A stretch of DNA of 64,000 nucleotides from Bacteroidales bacterium. Its GTDB lineage: Bacteria; Bacteroidota; Bacteroidia; Bacteroidales; UBA6680. The notes under the pieces were generated by a model. The model was not told where the DNA came from. It was given only the letters and a program-made list of their open reading frames with translations, and searched no databases. Every line of letters starts with the position of its first letter. Positions within the stretch are counted from its first letter, which is position 1. A program made the translations under genes and the position numbers. Below, in pieces: positions 9,502 to 18,328 of this stretch. Location: NCBI GenBank assembly GCA_025210735.1, contig JAOARD010000061.1:1-64000 (forward strand), in the 5' to 3' direction.

Positions 9502-9509
9502 GAAAGCTA
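9502..9509 (-). promoter_or_regulatory. Possible -7 element of the efflux operon
   Basis: Minus strand TAGCTTTC, one mismatch from TAnnTTTG, about 29 bases downstream of the LytTR-type repeats and 38 upstream of the ATG. I see no good -33 element at the right distance, as expected of a promoter that needs an activator. Tentative. Confidence 0.35.
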
Positions 9510-9534
9510 ACATATTGCAAAAGAGTAGTGTAAT

Positions 9535-9568
9535 GTTTCTGAACTGCTTAAATGAGTTTCTGAACTGA
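9535..9568 (-). promoter_or_regulatory. Candidate LytTR-binding direct repeat (efflux operon operator)
   Basis: GTTTCTGAACTG occurs twice on the plus strand (9535-9546 and 9556-9567), exactly 21 bases apart. Read on the minus strand, toward the operon, the 9-base cores are TCAGTTCAG (9560-9568) and GCAGTTCAG (9539-9547), separated by 12 bases. The general LytTR/AgrA site is [TA][AC][CA]GTTN[AG][TG] twice with a 12-13 base gap. The first core fits at all nine positions, the second at eight. The operon encodes a LytTR regulator, so self-regulation is the natural inference. Confidence 0.65.
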
Positions 9569-9594
9569 CAAAATCAGAGATGAATTTATGTTCA

Positions 9595-10287
9595 CTATGG
9601 GGTGCTTAACGATACCGGAATAACCTTGCCGTTTATGTATTTATGTGTGTTTTGCGCAAAGTTACATATAAATTCAGCCATCTCTTTAGCACAAACCGGA
9701 GCTTTGTATCCCGGAAAAGCCTCATTAAGCATCTCGGTTTCAACTGCTCCAAGGGCAAGTGCATTAACCTTAATGTTATCCTCTTTAAACTCCTCAGCAA
9801 GTACCTCTGTTAGCGACGCTACTGCTGCTTTTGATGCTGAGTAATGCGATAGTCCGGCAAACTTTGCGCTACCCTGAAAACCACCCATACTGCTTATATT
9901 CACAATATGCGGATTCTCAGACTTTTTAAGCGACTCATACATGCTTTTTATAACCTGCGACAGACCAAAGTAGTTAACATTAAACATAGCAATAGCGCTG
10001 TTTATATCTGAATCTGTGAAGCTTTCTGCTTTCAAGTATCCTGCATTATTAATAATTATATCGGTGTTTGAGAATATATCAGATACAAAATCAGACAGGA
10101 TAGTTTCATCATTAATCAACGTTTTAAGATCAAGCGACAGTGGGTAAACATTGTTGCTTTTACTTATATTCTCAAGTGGTTTTATGTTTCTTGATACTGC
10201 CACTACTCTGTTCTCCTTATTTGAGGCAAAGAGTTTAACCATCTCTAAACCTATACCTCTTGATGCTCCTGTAATAATTATATTCAT
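9595..10287 (-). CDS. Short-chain dehydrogenase/reductase (SDR)
   Basis: A classical SDR of 230 residues. It has the Rossmann glycine motif TGASRGIG at residues 6-13, the NNAG segment at 80-83, Ser132/133 and the catalytic Tyr149-x3-Lys153 (YSASK). The C-terminal segment LGAVETEML fits cofactor-site closure. Substrate unknown. It is a single-gene unit. Its start is preceded at 35 bases by CGAGTTCCAT, the same motif that precedes sbcD and the marR-like gene at about the same distance. Confidence 0.9.
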   Translation of the reverse strand: MNIIITGASRGIGLEMVKLFASNKENRVVAVSRNIKPLENISKSNNVYPLSLDLKTLINDETILSDFVSDIFSNTDIIINNAGYLKAESFTDSDINSAIAMFNVNYFGLSQVIKSMYESLKKSENPHIVNISSMGGFQGSAKFAGLSHYSASKAAVASLTEVLAEEFKEDNIKVNALALGAVETEMLNEAFPGYKAPVCAKEMAEFICNFAQNTHKYINGKVIPVSLSTP

Positions 10288-10312
10288 TCTAATTTATCTT
10301 TAATAGGTTATA

Positions 10313-10322
10313 ATGGAACTCG
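10313..10322 (-). repeat. CGAGTTCCAT leader motif upstream of the SDR gene
   Basis: Minus-strand CGAGTTCCAT lies 35 bases before the SDR start codon. The same ten bases stand 37 bases before sbcD and 38 before the likely marR start. Only this core is recognisable here; the rest of the repeat unit is not. Confidence 0.45.
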
Positions 10323-10567
10323 TATTACCGAATTATTTCGGTAGAGTTGTAATTTGAAACCAATTGTTTGTATGATAAAGTTATTAAAAAAGAGTTATAG
10401 TTATCAAGAATAGTAAAGATATATTATCAGGGTATATAAATGGAATCTGACTAGTTAATATTGTGTTACAGATTATTATAACGGATATGCTATTTTTTTG
10501 TATTATCAGATACCATTAAGTAGCAATTATTATTTTATCTTTAGCAAAACAACAAATATAATTATTG

Positions 10568-11908
10568 ATGAATATTTTTCAATCTTATGGCTTTATTATA
10601 GCTGTTTCAGTTATACTTATAGTTTCGTATCTGTTTAATATTATTTCAAAACGAACGGGTGTACCAAGTGTATTAATGCTTATTACAACGGGTATTGGTA
10701 TACGTTATTTAATTAAAGCTACAGGTATGTCAGAAGAGATAGATTTCTTCTCAGTACTTGAAATTCTGGGTATTATCGGACTTATAATGATTGTATTGGA
10801 GGCAGCTCTTGATCTTAAGCTTACACGGGATAAACGGGGGCTTATTATTAAATCGTTCTCTATTGCACTTATATCGTTAATGGTTAATGCTTTTGTAATT
10901 GCTTATGTAATACAGATGTATATAGATGCCGATTACTACACATCGCTGATATATGCCATACCTTTGTCAATAATTAGTAGTGCTATAGTAATACCTAGTG
11001 TAAACGATCTTTCAGAGTATAAAAAGGAGTTTATGATATATGAGAGTACATTCTCAGATATATTTGGTATCATGTTCTTCTATTTTCTGATTCAACATGC
11101 AGAATCGTCGGGAGTTGCTTCGGTTAGTTTTAATGTTGTATTTACAATAATAATAACTGTTGCACTTGCTGTGGCAATAAGTTACGGGCTGGTGTTTCTG
11201 TTCCAGAATATAAAAACTGAGGTTAAACTGTTTCTGCTTATAGCGGTACTGTTGCTACTATATTCAATAGGAAAAACACTACACCTGTCGTCTCTTATTA
11301 TAATATTGGTATTCGGACTATTGTTGTCTAATCGTCATATATTCTTCAGAGGAAAGCTTGCATGGCATATAAAGGAGGATGCGGTTGATAATATATTAAA
11401 GGATTTCAGGCTTGTTACGCTTGAGAGTTCGTTTGTGGTACGTACATTCTTCTTTATAATATTTGGTACAACAATATCGCTTGCAACACTATTTAACGGA
11501 CAGGTAGTTGTTGTTAGTATAATTATTCTGGGAATACTTTTTGGGGTAAGATACCTCGTTTTCAGACTGTTTTTTAAGAAGGATATAAACCCTATGTTTA
11601 TGATTGCCCCACGCGGACTTATTACAGTTTTGTTATTCTTTGCAATACCGGAATCGTTTCAGGTTAGTGAGTTTAACTCAGGTGTTCTGTTAATGGTTAT
11701 AATTGTATCTAGTGTGGTTATGGCGTACGGATTAATGAGATCTAAACGTAATGGTAAAATAACAGAAGAGAGTGAAACTGATACACCTGAAGATGATGGA
11801 TTAGCGGAGAATACTGTTGCAGATGATAATAGTGCAGGGGTAGATAGCTCTTTTAGCGAAGAATTGGTTACAGACAGTAGCGATGCATCAGTAGAAAAGC
11901 AGGATTGA
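10568..11908 (+). CDS. Cation:proton antiporter (CPA family) membrane protein
   Basis: A polytopic membrane protein of 446 residues with about 11-12 hydrophobic segments and the Na+/H+ exchanger layout. Conserved-looking points are the segment LIMIVLEAALDL, the loop AIPLSIISSAIVIPS, and the late APRGLITVLLFFAIP segment, which resembles the ARGL motif of CPA antiporters. A hydrophilic acidic C-terminal tail of about 50 residues, rich in Asp, Glu and Ser, follows the last helix and has no domain I recognise. The frame opens with TTG at 10565; the ATG at 10568 is the natural start. The ion exchanged (Na+ or K+) is not determined. Confidence 0.85.
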   Translation: MNIFQSYGFIIAVSVILIVSYLFNIISKRTGVPSVLMLITTGIGIRYLIKATGMSEEIDFFSVLEILGIIGLIMIVLEAALDLKLTRDKRGLIIKSFSIALISLMVNAFVIAYVIQMYIDADYYTSLIYAIPLSIISSAIVIPSVNDLSEYKKEFMIYESTFSDIFGIMFFYFLIQHAESSGVASVSFNVVFTIIITVALAVAISYGLVFLFQNIKTEVKLFLLIAVLLLLYSIGKTLHLSSLIIILVFGLLLSNRHIFFRGKLAWHIKEDAVDNILKDFRLVTLESSFVVRTFFFIIFGTTISLATLFNGQVVVVSIIILGILFGVRYLVFRLFFKKDINPMFMIAPRGLITVLLFFAIPESFQVSEFNSGVLLMVIIVSSVVMAYGLMRSKRNGKITEESETDTPEDDGLAENTVADDNSAGVDSSFSEELVTDSSDASVEKQD

Positions 11909-11945
11909 AAATAATCTTTAATATCAGTTCTTGTGAAAGAACGCA

Positions 11946-12146
11946 TATGTGTGAAATGAGCCTGAAAAGTTCTTTTCACACATAAGTTTATTATCAGTAT
12001 TGAGTGTTGTTTCATATTCCGTTGGAACTAACCATTGAACAGAAAAAATAAACCAGATTAAACGAGCATGAGCAAAGGCATTTCTTACACACAAAGATTA
12101 TTGTAAACGCGAGTTCCATCTGGCAACTAAGAAATAATTATAACAG
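11946..12146 (+). repeat. Degenerate tandem intergenic repeat upstream of sbcD
   Basis: Two degenerate units read toward sbcD. The second contains AAACGAGCATGAGCAAA (about 12060-12076), CGAGTTCCAT (12110-12119) and an A-rich stretch ending ACAG just before the sbcD ATG. The first contains an 11-bp hairpin (11946-11956 with 11974-11984) whose sequence resembles the GAAACGAAGCATGAG...TTTTCACACA unit at 17030-17085. The latter half is very similar, in reverse orientation, to 16951-17040. Confidence 0.6.
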
Positions 12147-13367
12147 ATGAAGATATTACATACATCTGACTGGCACCTTGGAAAGAGGTTGGATGACTTC
12201 TCAAGATTGCCTGAACAGAATGATATATTGTGTGAAATTGAGGAGATTGCAGACCGTGAGAATGTTGATGCAATAGTTATATCCGGAGATCTTTTTGACA
12301 CATTTACACCACCTGTAGATGCAATTAATCTGTTTTATCGTTCGCTTAAACGGATGACAAACAATGGTGCCAGACCAATTATTGCTATTGCAGGTAATCA
12401 CGATTCGCCCGATAGAGTTGCAGCACCTGATCCGCTTGCAAAAGAGTGTGGAATTATTCTGGTGGGTTACCCTAATACAACTATTGATAAAATAAAACTT
12501 GACAGTGGTATTGAAGTAACCAATACTGACAGTGGATTTGCCGAGATTAGTATTCCTGGTTGTGATGAGAGGTTGAGGATATTACACACACCATATGCCA
12601 ATGAGGTGAGAATGCGTCAGTATATAGATCCTGAGAATGATAATGAACTGCGCGATACACTTCAGGGATATTGGAAAGAGTTAGCAGATAAGTATTGCGA
12701 CAATAATGGAGTGAATATACTTGCTACACATCTGTTTGTTATAAGACGTGGAGAGGAATCACAGGAAGAGCCGGATGATGAGAAGCCTATATTACATGTG
12801 GGTGGAGCGCAGGCAATTTATGCGGATAATTTCCCTGATAATCTGCAATATGTTGCTCTTGGACATCTGCACAGACCCCAGACAATAAAGGACGACAGAT
12901 ATCCGATATGTTATAGCGGAAGTCCGTTAAGTTATAGTTTCTCAGAGGCTTCTCAGCAGAAATATGTATATATAGTTGATGTTAAAGCCGGCGGTAAAGC
13001 AAATGTAGAGCGTTGTGAACTTACCCGCGGAAGACCATTAATACGTAAAACATTTGATAATATAGATAAAGCTTCGGAGTGGTTGTCAGAGAATCAATCT
13101 GCTCTTATAGAGCTAACTATTAAGGCTAATGATTATCTTACAGCAGCTGATAGGAAAAGGCTTAATTCAATACATAATGGAATTATATCTATTATACCCG
13201 ATATTAAGAATCGTGATATAATAAGTAGCAGTACAAATGATATAGATCTGAAAAAGAGTAGAGAGGAGCTGTTTAAGGAGTTCTTTAAAGCACGAAAAGG
13301 GCAGAATGTTAACGATGAGATACTTGATCTTTTTAGAGAGATAACTGCAGAGGAGGAGAAGGAATGA
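12147..13367 (+). CDS. sbcD: Nuclease SbcCD subunit D
   Basis: Mre11-type metallophosphoesterase subunit of the SbcCD complex, which cleaves DNA hairpins and blocked ends during recombination and repair. It is 406 residues long, normal for SbcD. Metal-site motifs are visible in order: HTSDWHLGK, SGDLFD, AGNHDSP, and ALGHLHRPQ near residue 240. The last bases overlap the sbcC start by 4 (ATGA). The start codon sits at the end of the intergenic repeat at 11946-12146. Confidence 0.97.
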   Translation: MKILHTSDWHLGKRLDDFSRLPEQNDILCEIEEIADRENVDAIVISGDLFDTFTPPVDAINLFYRSLKRMTNNGARPIIAIAGNHDSPDRVAAPDPLAKECGIILVGYPNTTIDKIKLDSGIEVTNTDSGFAEISIPGCDERLRILHTPYANEVRMRQYIDPENDNELRDTLQGYWKELADKYCDNNGVNILATHLFVIRRGEESQEEPDDEKPILHVGGAQAIYADNFPDNLQYVALGHLHRPQTIKDDRYPICYSGSPLSYSFSEASQQKYVYIVDVKAGGKANVERCELTRGRPLIRKTFDNIDKASEWLSENQSALIELTIKANDYLTAADRKRLNSIHNGIISIIPDIKNRDIISSSTNDIDLKKSREELFKEFFKARKGQNVNDEILDLFREITAEEEKE

Positions 13368-16300
13368 TACCAGTAAAACTTACAATAGAGGGGCTATATT
13401 CATATCAGAGCAGACAGGTAATAGATTTTACACAACTGTGCGATGCCCGTATTTTTGGAATATTTGGTAGTGTAGGGTCTGGTAAGTCATCAATATTAGA
13501 GGCTATTACATTCTCTATATACGGACGAACAGACAGACTGAATCTGAGTGGCGACAACAGAACCTATAATATGATGAATCTGCGCAGTAGTAAACTGTTT
13601 ATTGAGTTTATATTCTGCGACGGACGTGAGAATAATGAGTATAAAGCTGTTGTTACAGGCCGTAGGAACAGTAAACGATTTGAGGACATTCCAAAATTTG
13701 ATCGATCGTCATATATTAAGCGTGATGGAGAGTGGAGTCCGCTTGATGCAGAGAATGCTCTTGAGAAGGTTATTGGTTTGAACTACGATAACTTTAAGCG
13801 AACAGTTATTATTCCGCAGGGTAAGTTTCAGGAGTTTCTGCAACTAAAAGATTCTGAACGAACGGCTATGATGAAAGAGCTGTTTAATCTTGATAAGTTT
13901 GAACTGTCAAACAAAGTAGTATCTGTAGAGAAAAAGACATTTGAGAAGCTTACTAATCTACGCGGTAAACTTGAACAACTTGGTGAGATATCGCCAGAGC
14001 AGGTTGATAACTTACAGAAGAGTTACGATGAGGCTGATAAGGAGCTTAAGGTATTAATGTCGGAACTTGAACTTCTGCGTACAAGGTGTAATGCTGCCGA
14101 TAAACTTAAGGAGAAGAGTCAGCGTCTGAATGCGGTTACTGAGCAACTCTCTGCACTTAATAGTAAGAAGGATGAAATGGATAGCAAACAGAAGAGTCTT
14201 GATGAGTATATACAGTGTATTACAATATTTAAAGAGATTCTGAACCGCTATAAAGGTAAAGAGCTTGAGCACAGAAATAGTATTACAGAACAACAAAAGC
14301 TTACTGAACTGCTTACTGTAAGCAGAGAGAAACTGAATAGTATAAATCTGCAATACGATAAAGCAAAAGCAGATTTTGATAATCGTGAGACTCTTGCTGA
14401 GAAGCAGAGAGAGTTAAACAGACTACTTGAGGCAAGAGGAAAACAGAAAAGTGTTGATGATAATCAGTCGCGACTTAAGAAAGGAAGAGATATAGTTGAA
14501 AAAACGGAGGCTGATAAATTACAGATATCAAAACAACTTGAGATAAAAAGAGCTGAGTTGACCGAACTCAGAAAACAACGAAAGGATATTACCGTACTAT
14601 CAGAGATAAATAGCTGGTTTAAAGATAATACTCAGTTTAATAAACAATTGGATGGAGTAGAGAAGGAGCTTAAAAATCTTAATGCAGATAAGGAGGGTAA
14701 AGAGCAGCTGTACAGAGACAGGTTTGGTAATGTATTTCCTGATGAGGTAGTGCCGGAGCGTAATCAGTTTAATGATTATGTTACTGTTACTCAGAAACAG
14801 ATGAGTGATGATCAGAAGGTTATTCAGAACCAGTATGAGCATAAACTTGTTGAGAAGGAACTTGGTGTACTTGCTAATGATCTGGAAGACGGAAAAGCCT
14901 GCCCGTTATGTGGTTCAGAGAATCATCCGGTTAAGTGGAGTGCCGATGGGTTTGATATTGCACTTAAAGAGTTGATTGATAAAAAGAATCAGCTAACAAA
15001 TAGAATTGAACTTGTATCGAACCTGAGAAATGAGGTAAATAATATAGAGTATAGTTTAACAGAGATAACAAAAGGTATATCTGCAAAAAACAGGCAGATT
15101 GATGAGATAAAAAGTGCCATAACTGATCACAGCGCAAAGTTTATCTGGACAGATTATAACAGAGATGATGCAGTAAAGGTAAAAGAGGATATAGAGAAGA
15201 GCAAACGTACAGAGGAGCAGATAACTCAATTGGATAAACTTATTGAGACAGAGGAGAAGAGGTATAGAGATGCTGAGGCTAATCTTGAGAAGTACAGATC
15301 GGGGCTTGAGAAGATTGAGAGAGAGGTACAACAACTACTTACAGAGAGAGACACTCTGCTTAAGGATATAAAAGTGATTGATGCAGATAGCTATATAGAT
15401 AATCAACAGATTGAAGTTGATAACAGAAATTTTGCTGAGAGATATAAAGCTATTGGAGAGTTGTATGAAAGTGTTACTAAGGAGCGTGATAAATGTGTAG
15501 GATCAATATCAAAAACCGAGGGGCAGTTACAACTGTTGAATGATAATATTGTGAAGCTGAAGAGAAATCTTGATGAGATAGATACCGAGCTGAAGAAGTT
15601 ACTTGGTGAGAGTAACTATAACAGTAATCAGGAGGTTGAAGATGTTCTAAACCGCAATACAGATGTTAAAGCTGTACAACAACAGATTGATAGTTATACA
15701 AAGACACTATTCTCACTTAATGCAGAGAAGAGAACTCTTAGCGAAGATCTTGATAATAACAACTATAATGAGAAAGAGCATCAGGAGTTATCCTCTCAAC
15801 TTAAAGAGCGTGATAGCATAGCTCAACAGAAACAGCGTGCGTTAGGAGAGTTGTTTAAAGAGCTTACATCATTAAAGAAAGATCTTGAGACAAACAGAGA
15901 GCTTGTAAAGGATATTACGGCACTTGAAAAACGTCATGAAAATATAAGACTACTTAAAGGGCTATTTAAAGGTAGTGGTTTTGTAAACTATGTATCGTCT
16001 GTGCATTTGCAGCAGTTGTGTGTTGCTGCAAATGAGCGTTTCTTTAAACTAACAAACCAGAAACTTCAGCTTGAACTTACTGATGATAACAAGTTTAGTG
16101 TTCGTGATTTTATGAATGGTGGTAATGTACGTAATATAAAAACATTGTCTGGAGGTCAGACATTTCAGGCTGCATTGTCGCTTGCTCTGGCACTGTCTGA
16201 TAATATACAGCGTTACAATGGTACAGGACATAACTTCTTCTTCCTTGATGAGGGGTTTGGATCGTTGGATAAGAAATCGCTTGCAATGGTGTTTGAGAGT

Positions 16301-16432
16301 TTGAAATCGTTACGTAAAGAGAATAGGGTAGTAGGAGTTATATCGCATATAGAGGAGATGCAACAAGAGATTGGTGCATGCCTTATAGTTGATAACGACG
16401 AGGAGACAGGTAGTTCGATAAGATATAATTAA
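13364..16432 (+). CDS. sbcC: Nuclease SbcCD subunit C (SMC-like ATPase)
   Basis: Rad50-type ATPase partner of SbcD, 1022 residues. The N-terminal lobe has the Walker A motif GSVGSGKSS at about residues 35-43 and IIPQGKFQEFLQ (Q-loop region). Long Glu/Lys/Leu-rich coiled coils flank a central zinc hook, CPLCG (Cys513 and Cys516). The C-terminal lobe has the ABC signature LSGGQTFQAALSLALALS, Walker B FFFLDEGFGSLD and the H-loop VISHIEEM. It overlaps sbcD by 4 bases, so the two are co-translated. Confidence 0.97.
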   Translation: MIPVKLTIEGLYSYQSRQVIDFTQLCDARIFGIFGSVGSGKSSILEAITFSIYGRTDRLNLSGDNRTYNMMNLRSSKLFIEFIFCDGRENNEYKAVVTGRRNSKRFEDIPKFDRSSYIKRDGEWSPLDAENALEKVIGLNYDNFKRTVIIPQGKFQEFLQLKDSERTAMMKELFNLDKFELSNKVVSVEKKTFEKLTNLRGKLEQLGEISPEQVDNLQKSYDEADKELKVLMSELELLRTRCNAADKLKEKSQRLNAVTEQLSALNSKKDEMDSKQKSLDEYIQCITIFKEILNRYKGKELEHRNSITEQQKLTELLTVSREKLNSINLQYDKAKADFDNRETLAEKQRELNRLLEARGKQKSVDDNQSRLKKGRDIVEKTEADKLQISKQLEIKRAELTELRKQRKDITVLSEINSWFKDNTQFNKQLDGVEKELKNLNADKEGKEQLYRDRFGNVFPDEVVPERNQFNDYVTVTQKQMSDDQKVIQNQYEHKLVEKELGVLANDLEDGKACPLCGSENHPVKWSADGFDIALKELIDKKNQLTNRIELVSNLRNEVNNIEYSLTEITKGISAKNRQIDEIKSAITDHSAKFIWTDYNRDDAVKVKEDIEKSKRTEEQITQLDKLIETEEKRYRDAEANLEKYRSGLEKIEREVQQLLTERDTLLKDIKVIDADSYIDNQQIEVDNRNFAERYKAIGELYESVTKERDKCVGSISKTEGQLQLLNDNIVKLKRNLDEIDTELKKLLGESNYNSNQEVEDVLNRNTDVKAVQQQIDSYTKTLFSLNAEKRTLSEDLDNNNYNEKEHQELSSQLKERDSIAQQKQRALGELFKELTSLKKDLETNRELVKDITALEKRHENIRLLKGLFKGSGFVNYVSSVHLQQLCVAANERFFKLTNQKLQLELTDDNKFSVRDFMNGGNVRNIKTLSGGQTFQAALSLALALSDNIQRYNGTGHNFFFLDEGFGSLDKKSLAMVFESLKSLRKENRVVGVISHIEEMQQEIGACLIVDNDEETGSSIRYN

Positions 16433-16453
16433 GCGGGAATAACTCCCGCTTAA
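16429..16453. terminator. Palindromic terminator shared by sbcC and the marR-like gene
   Basis: A perfect 10-bp stem (16429-16438 with 16444-16453) with the loop ATAAC. It contains both the TAA stop of sbcC and the TAA stop of the opposing marR-like gene. It is symmetric and can serve both convergent genes. T runs are short, so read-through is possible. Confidence 0.7.
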
Positions 16454-16899
16454 TCTCTGATTTTGTCCAGTAACCTGTTAAGTTCTGCTGTCTCTTCTTC
16501 GGTAAGTTTGAGTACAGAGGAGTTTGACTCAAGGTTGTATCTATCAAGTGCCAGCAGAATCTTCAGACCACGTTTGGTTATAACAATATCCTTTTTACGT
16601 CTGTCTGATGCACATTCGGTTCTGTCAACATATCCTTTGCTATACAGTTTGTCTACAATTCTACTTACGTCAGAACTCTTATCTAACATTCTCTCTTTTA
16701 AGAATGCTATTTTTACAGGACCTTCAGACATATAACCTCTGAGAACTCTAAGTACATTATACTGTGGTTCTGTAAGATCATGTTTCTTAAGAATCTGTAG
16801 CAGATTGTAAGTTAACTGTTTGGCAGTATAAATTATATTGATGTGTGCCTTGTGAAACTCATCCTTAAATCTGCCTTTTATCTCCTCTTCAATTTTCAT
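16450..16899 (-). CDS. MarR-family transcriptional regulator
   Basis: Winged-helix regulator of about 149 residues. The core has the MarR pattern: helix with LTEPQYNVLRVLRG, recognition region ERMLDKSSDVSRIVDKLYSKGYVDRTECASDRRKKDIVITKRG with the wing Asp-Arg-Arg, and a C-terminal dimerisation helix. MarR proteins usually repress promoters until a small ligand binds. Two starts are possible: ATG at 16920 (7 residues longer) and ATG at 16899. I choose 16899 because its context, AACAGATGAA after a repeat unit, matches the start of sbcD. Target genes are unknown; the nitroreductase upstream is a candidate. Confidence 0.9.
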   Translation of the reverse strand: MKIEEEIKGRFKDEFHKAHINIIYTAKQLTYNLLQILKKHDLTEPQYNVLRVLRGYMSEGPVKIAFLKERMLDKSSDVSRIVDKLYSKGYVDRTECASDRRKKDIVITKRGLKILLALDRYNLESNSSVLKLTEEETAELNRLLDKIRD

Positions 16900-17168
16900 C
16901 TGTTTATATTTGTTTTTCATTTGTCAGATGGAACTCGGCATAATAATCATTTATCTGTTATAATTATTTTTTATTGCCAGATAGAACTCGCATTAAGATT
17001 GTCTTTGTATACTATCAAGGTCTTTCTTATGCTCGTTTCTCGTGTGTGTGAAAATTCTTTCTCATGCTTCGTTTCATCTGTCTAAATTTGTCTTTTAAAG
17101 GTCATATGTAACTCGCTATTGCAATCATTTCCTAATTTGAGAGAAGCATTTGCTCATGCTCGTTTCAT
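16900..17168 (-). repeat. Tandem degenerate intergenic repeat upstream of the marR-like gene
   Basis: About three units in head-to-tail order, reading toward the marR-like gene. On the minus strand the CGAGTTCCAT-type core occurs at 16928-16937 (exact), 16981-16990 (CGAGTTCTAT) and 17106-17115 (CGAGTTACAT). The second core, AAACGA(A)GCAT, occurs at about 17029-17038, 17063-17076 and 17155-17168. Each unit ends in an A/T-rich stretch and ACAGAT. The unit at 16951-17040 is very similar to 12060-12146 in inverted orientation. Confidence 0.65.
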
Positions 17169-17176
17169 AGCAGGTA

Positions 17177-17794
17177 TTATATTATTTCTGCAATATCGTC
17201 AAACCCCCTTCGTGGTCTTCTCGGATATAGCTGTTTTGATTCATCTTTGTATCCAATTGCAATATTCATTACAACACTCTCTCCTTTATTAAGGTTAAAA
17301 GCTGTATGTATACCATCAAAATCCAGGCCACTCATTGGGTGACTCTCTATTCCAAGCTCTTTTGCTGCTATCATTACCGACATTGCAAGAAGCCCTGCGT
17401 TACTCTCTGCAAATTTCATTTTCCTCTCCTCTGTTGATCCATAAAGGAATGCAGCAGCACCTTTTGCTCCGTCAACCATCTCTTTGTTGCCTCCAACACT
17501 GGTAAGCATCTCATCCCAAACAGGATTTGTTTCGTCATATCCTTCCATATTACCAATTATAAGAAGGTTGGCAGATGCCTCAAGAACCTTTGGTTGTTTG
17601 TTTGCCAGTTCAAACAGTTTCTGTTTTGACTCGTCGCTTTTAACCACAATAATACGCCATGGTTGCAAATTAAATGCTGATGGTGCTAGTACAGCAAGAT
17701 CAATAATCTCTTTTATCAACTCATTGTCTAACTTCTTATCCTTATCAAAGAAGTTTACAGATCTACGCTCATTAAATAATTTCTTTGTATCCAT
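17177..17794 (-). CDS. Nitroreductase-family FMN oxidoreductase
   Basis: A 205-residue nitroreductase-family flavoprotein. RRSVNFFDKD near the N-terminus is the typical Arg-Arg-Ser FMN-phosphate site, LAPSAFNLQPWRIIVV is the family segment with Ser and Asn/Gln flavin contacts, and the C-terminal YPRRPRRGFDDI is the usual arginine-rich end. Such enzymes reduce nitroaromatics or quinones with NAD(P)H, and their genes are often next to MarR or TetR regulators, as here. The physiological substrate is unknown. Confidence 0.92.
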   Translation of the reverse strand: MDTKKLFNERRSVNFFDKDKKLDNELIKEIIDLAVLAPSAFNLQPWRIIVVKSDESKQKLFELANKQPKVLEASANLLIIGNMEGYDETNPVWDEMLTSVGGNKEMVDGAKGAAAFLYGSTEERKMKFAESNAGLLAMSVMIAAKELGIESHPMSGLDFDGIHTAFNLNKGESVVMNIAIGYKDESKQLYPRRPRRGFDDIAEII

Positions 17795-17939
17795 ATTATT
17801 TTTTGTTTATGTTGTACTATTCATAAACAAGTGTAAACAATAAATGTTGCAACATGTAATTTGATTTTGCAAAAAAAATGTAATTACAAGCAGTTTTATC
17901 TGTTGTATAATACGTTGATTCTATTTATTGTAAAGTGAT

Positions 17940-18236
17940 TTACTTATAAAGGATAAAGAATAAAATAGCAGCTGCTGCAAACAGAACAACTCCTGATATT
18001 AATGCTATAATCAGAATTTTTTTCTGTTTCTCTTTCTCCTCTTCTGTAGGTTCAATAGGGTTTGGATTTTTATATTTCTCAACAGCACTTCCGAGTGCCA
18101 GCCCAATTGCTACACCAATTGCCGGACCTAAACCTGCTTTACCAATTAACATGCCTAGCGGAATTCCGGAAAGGATACCTAATATCATACCTATTGTAGT
18201 GAAATGACCTCTTCTGTAGCGCTTTTTTTCGTTCAT
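17940..18236 (-). CDS. Small membrane protein, unknown function
   Basis: A 98-residue protein. A basic N-terminus (KKRYRRGH) precedes a glycine-rich hydrophobic double segment (residues about 14-47, with GIPLGMLIGKAGLGPAIG repeats). A charged linker with Pro and Glu follows, then a C-terminal transmembrane helix (about 72-97). The Gly-rich segment resembles small glycine-zipper membrane proteins. It is not in an obvious operon. I do not recognise a named family. Confidence 0.65.
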   Translation of the reverse strand: MNEKKRYRRGHFTTIGMILGILSGIPLGMLIGKAGLGPAIGVAIGLALGSAVEKYKNPNPIEPTEEEKEKQKKILIIALISGVVLFAAAAILFFILYK

Positions 18237-18328
18237 AATTAATGTGTTTAGTGTTTTGTCATAAATTGTGGAACAATTCTTTTGATATAATAAATGATGA
18301 ATAGTTTATTTGGATAGAGTTTCAGAAA

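Noticed and set aside
16900..17168. The tandem array looked CRISPR-like at first.
   Set aside because: Units are about 50-125 bases apart, degenerate and without uniform spacers, and no cas genes are present.
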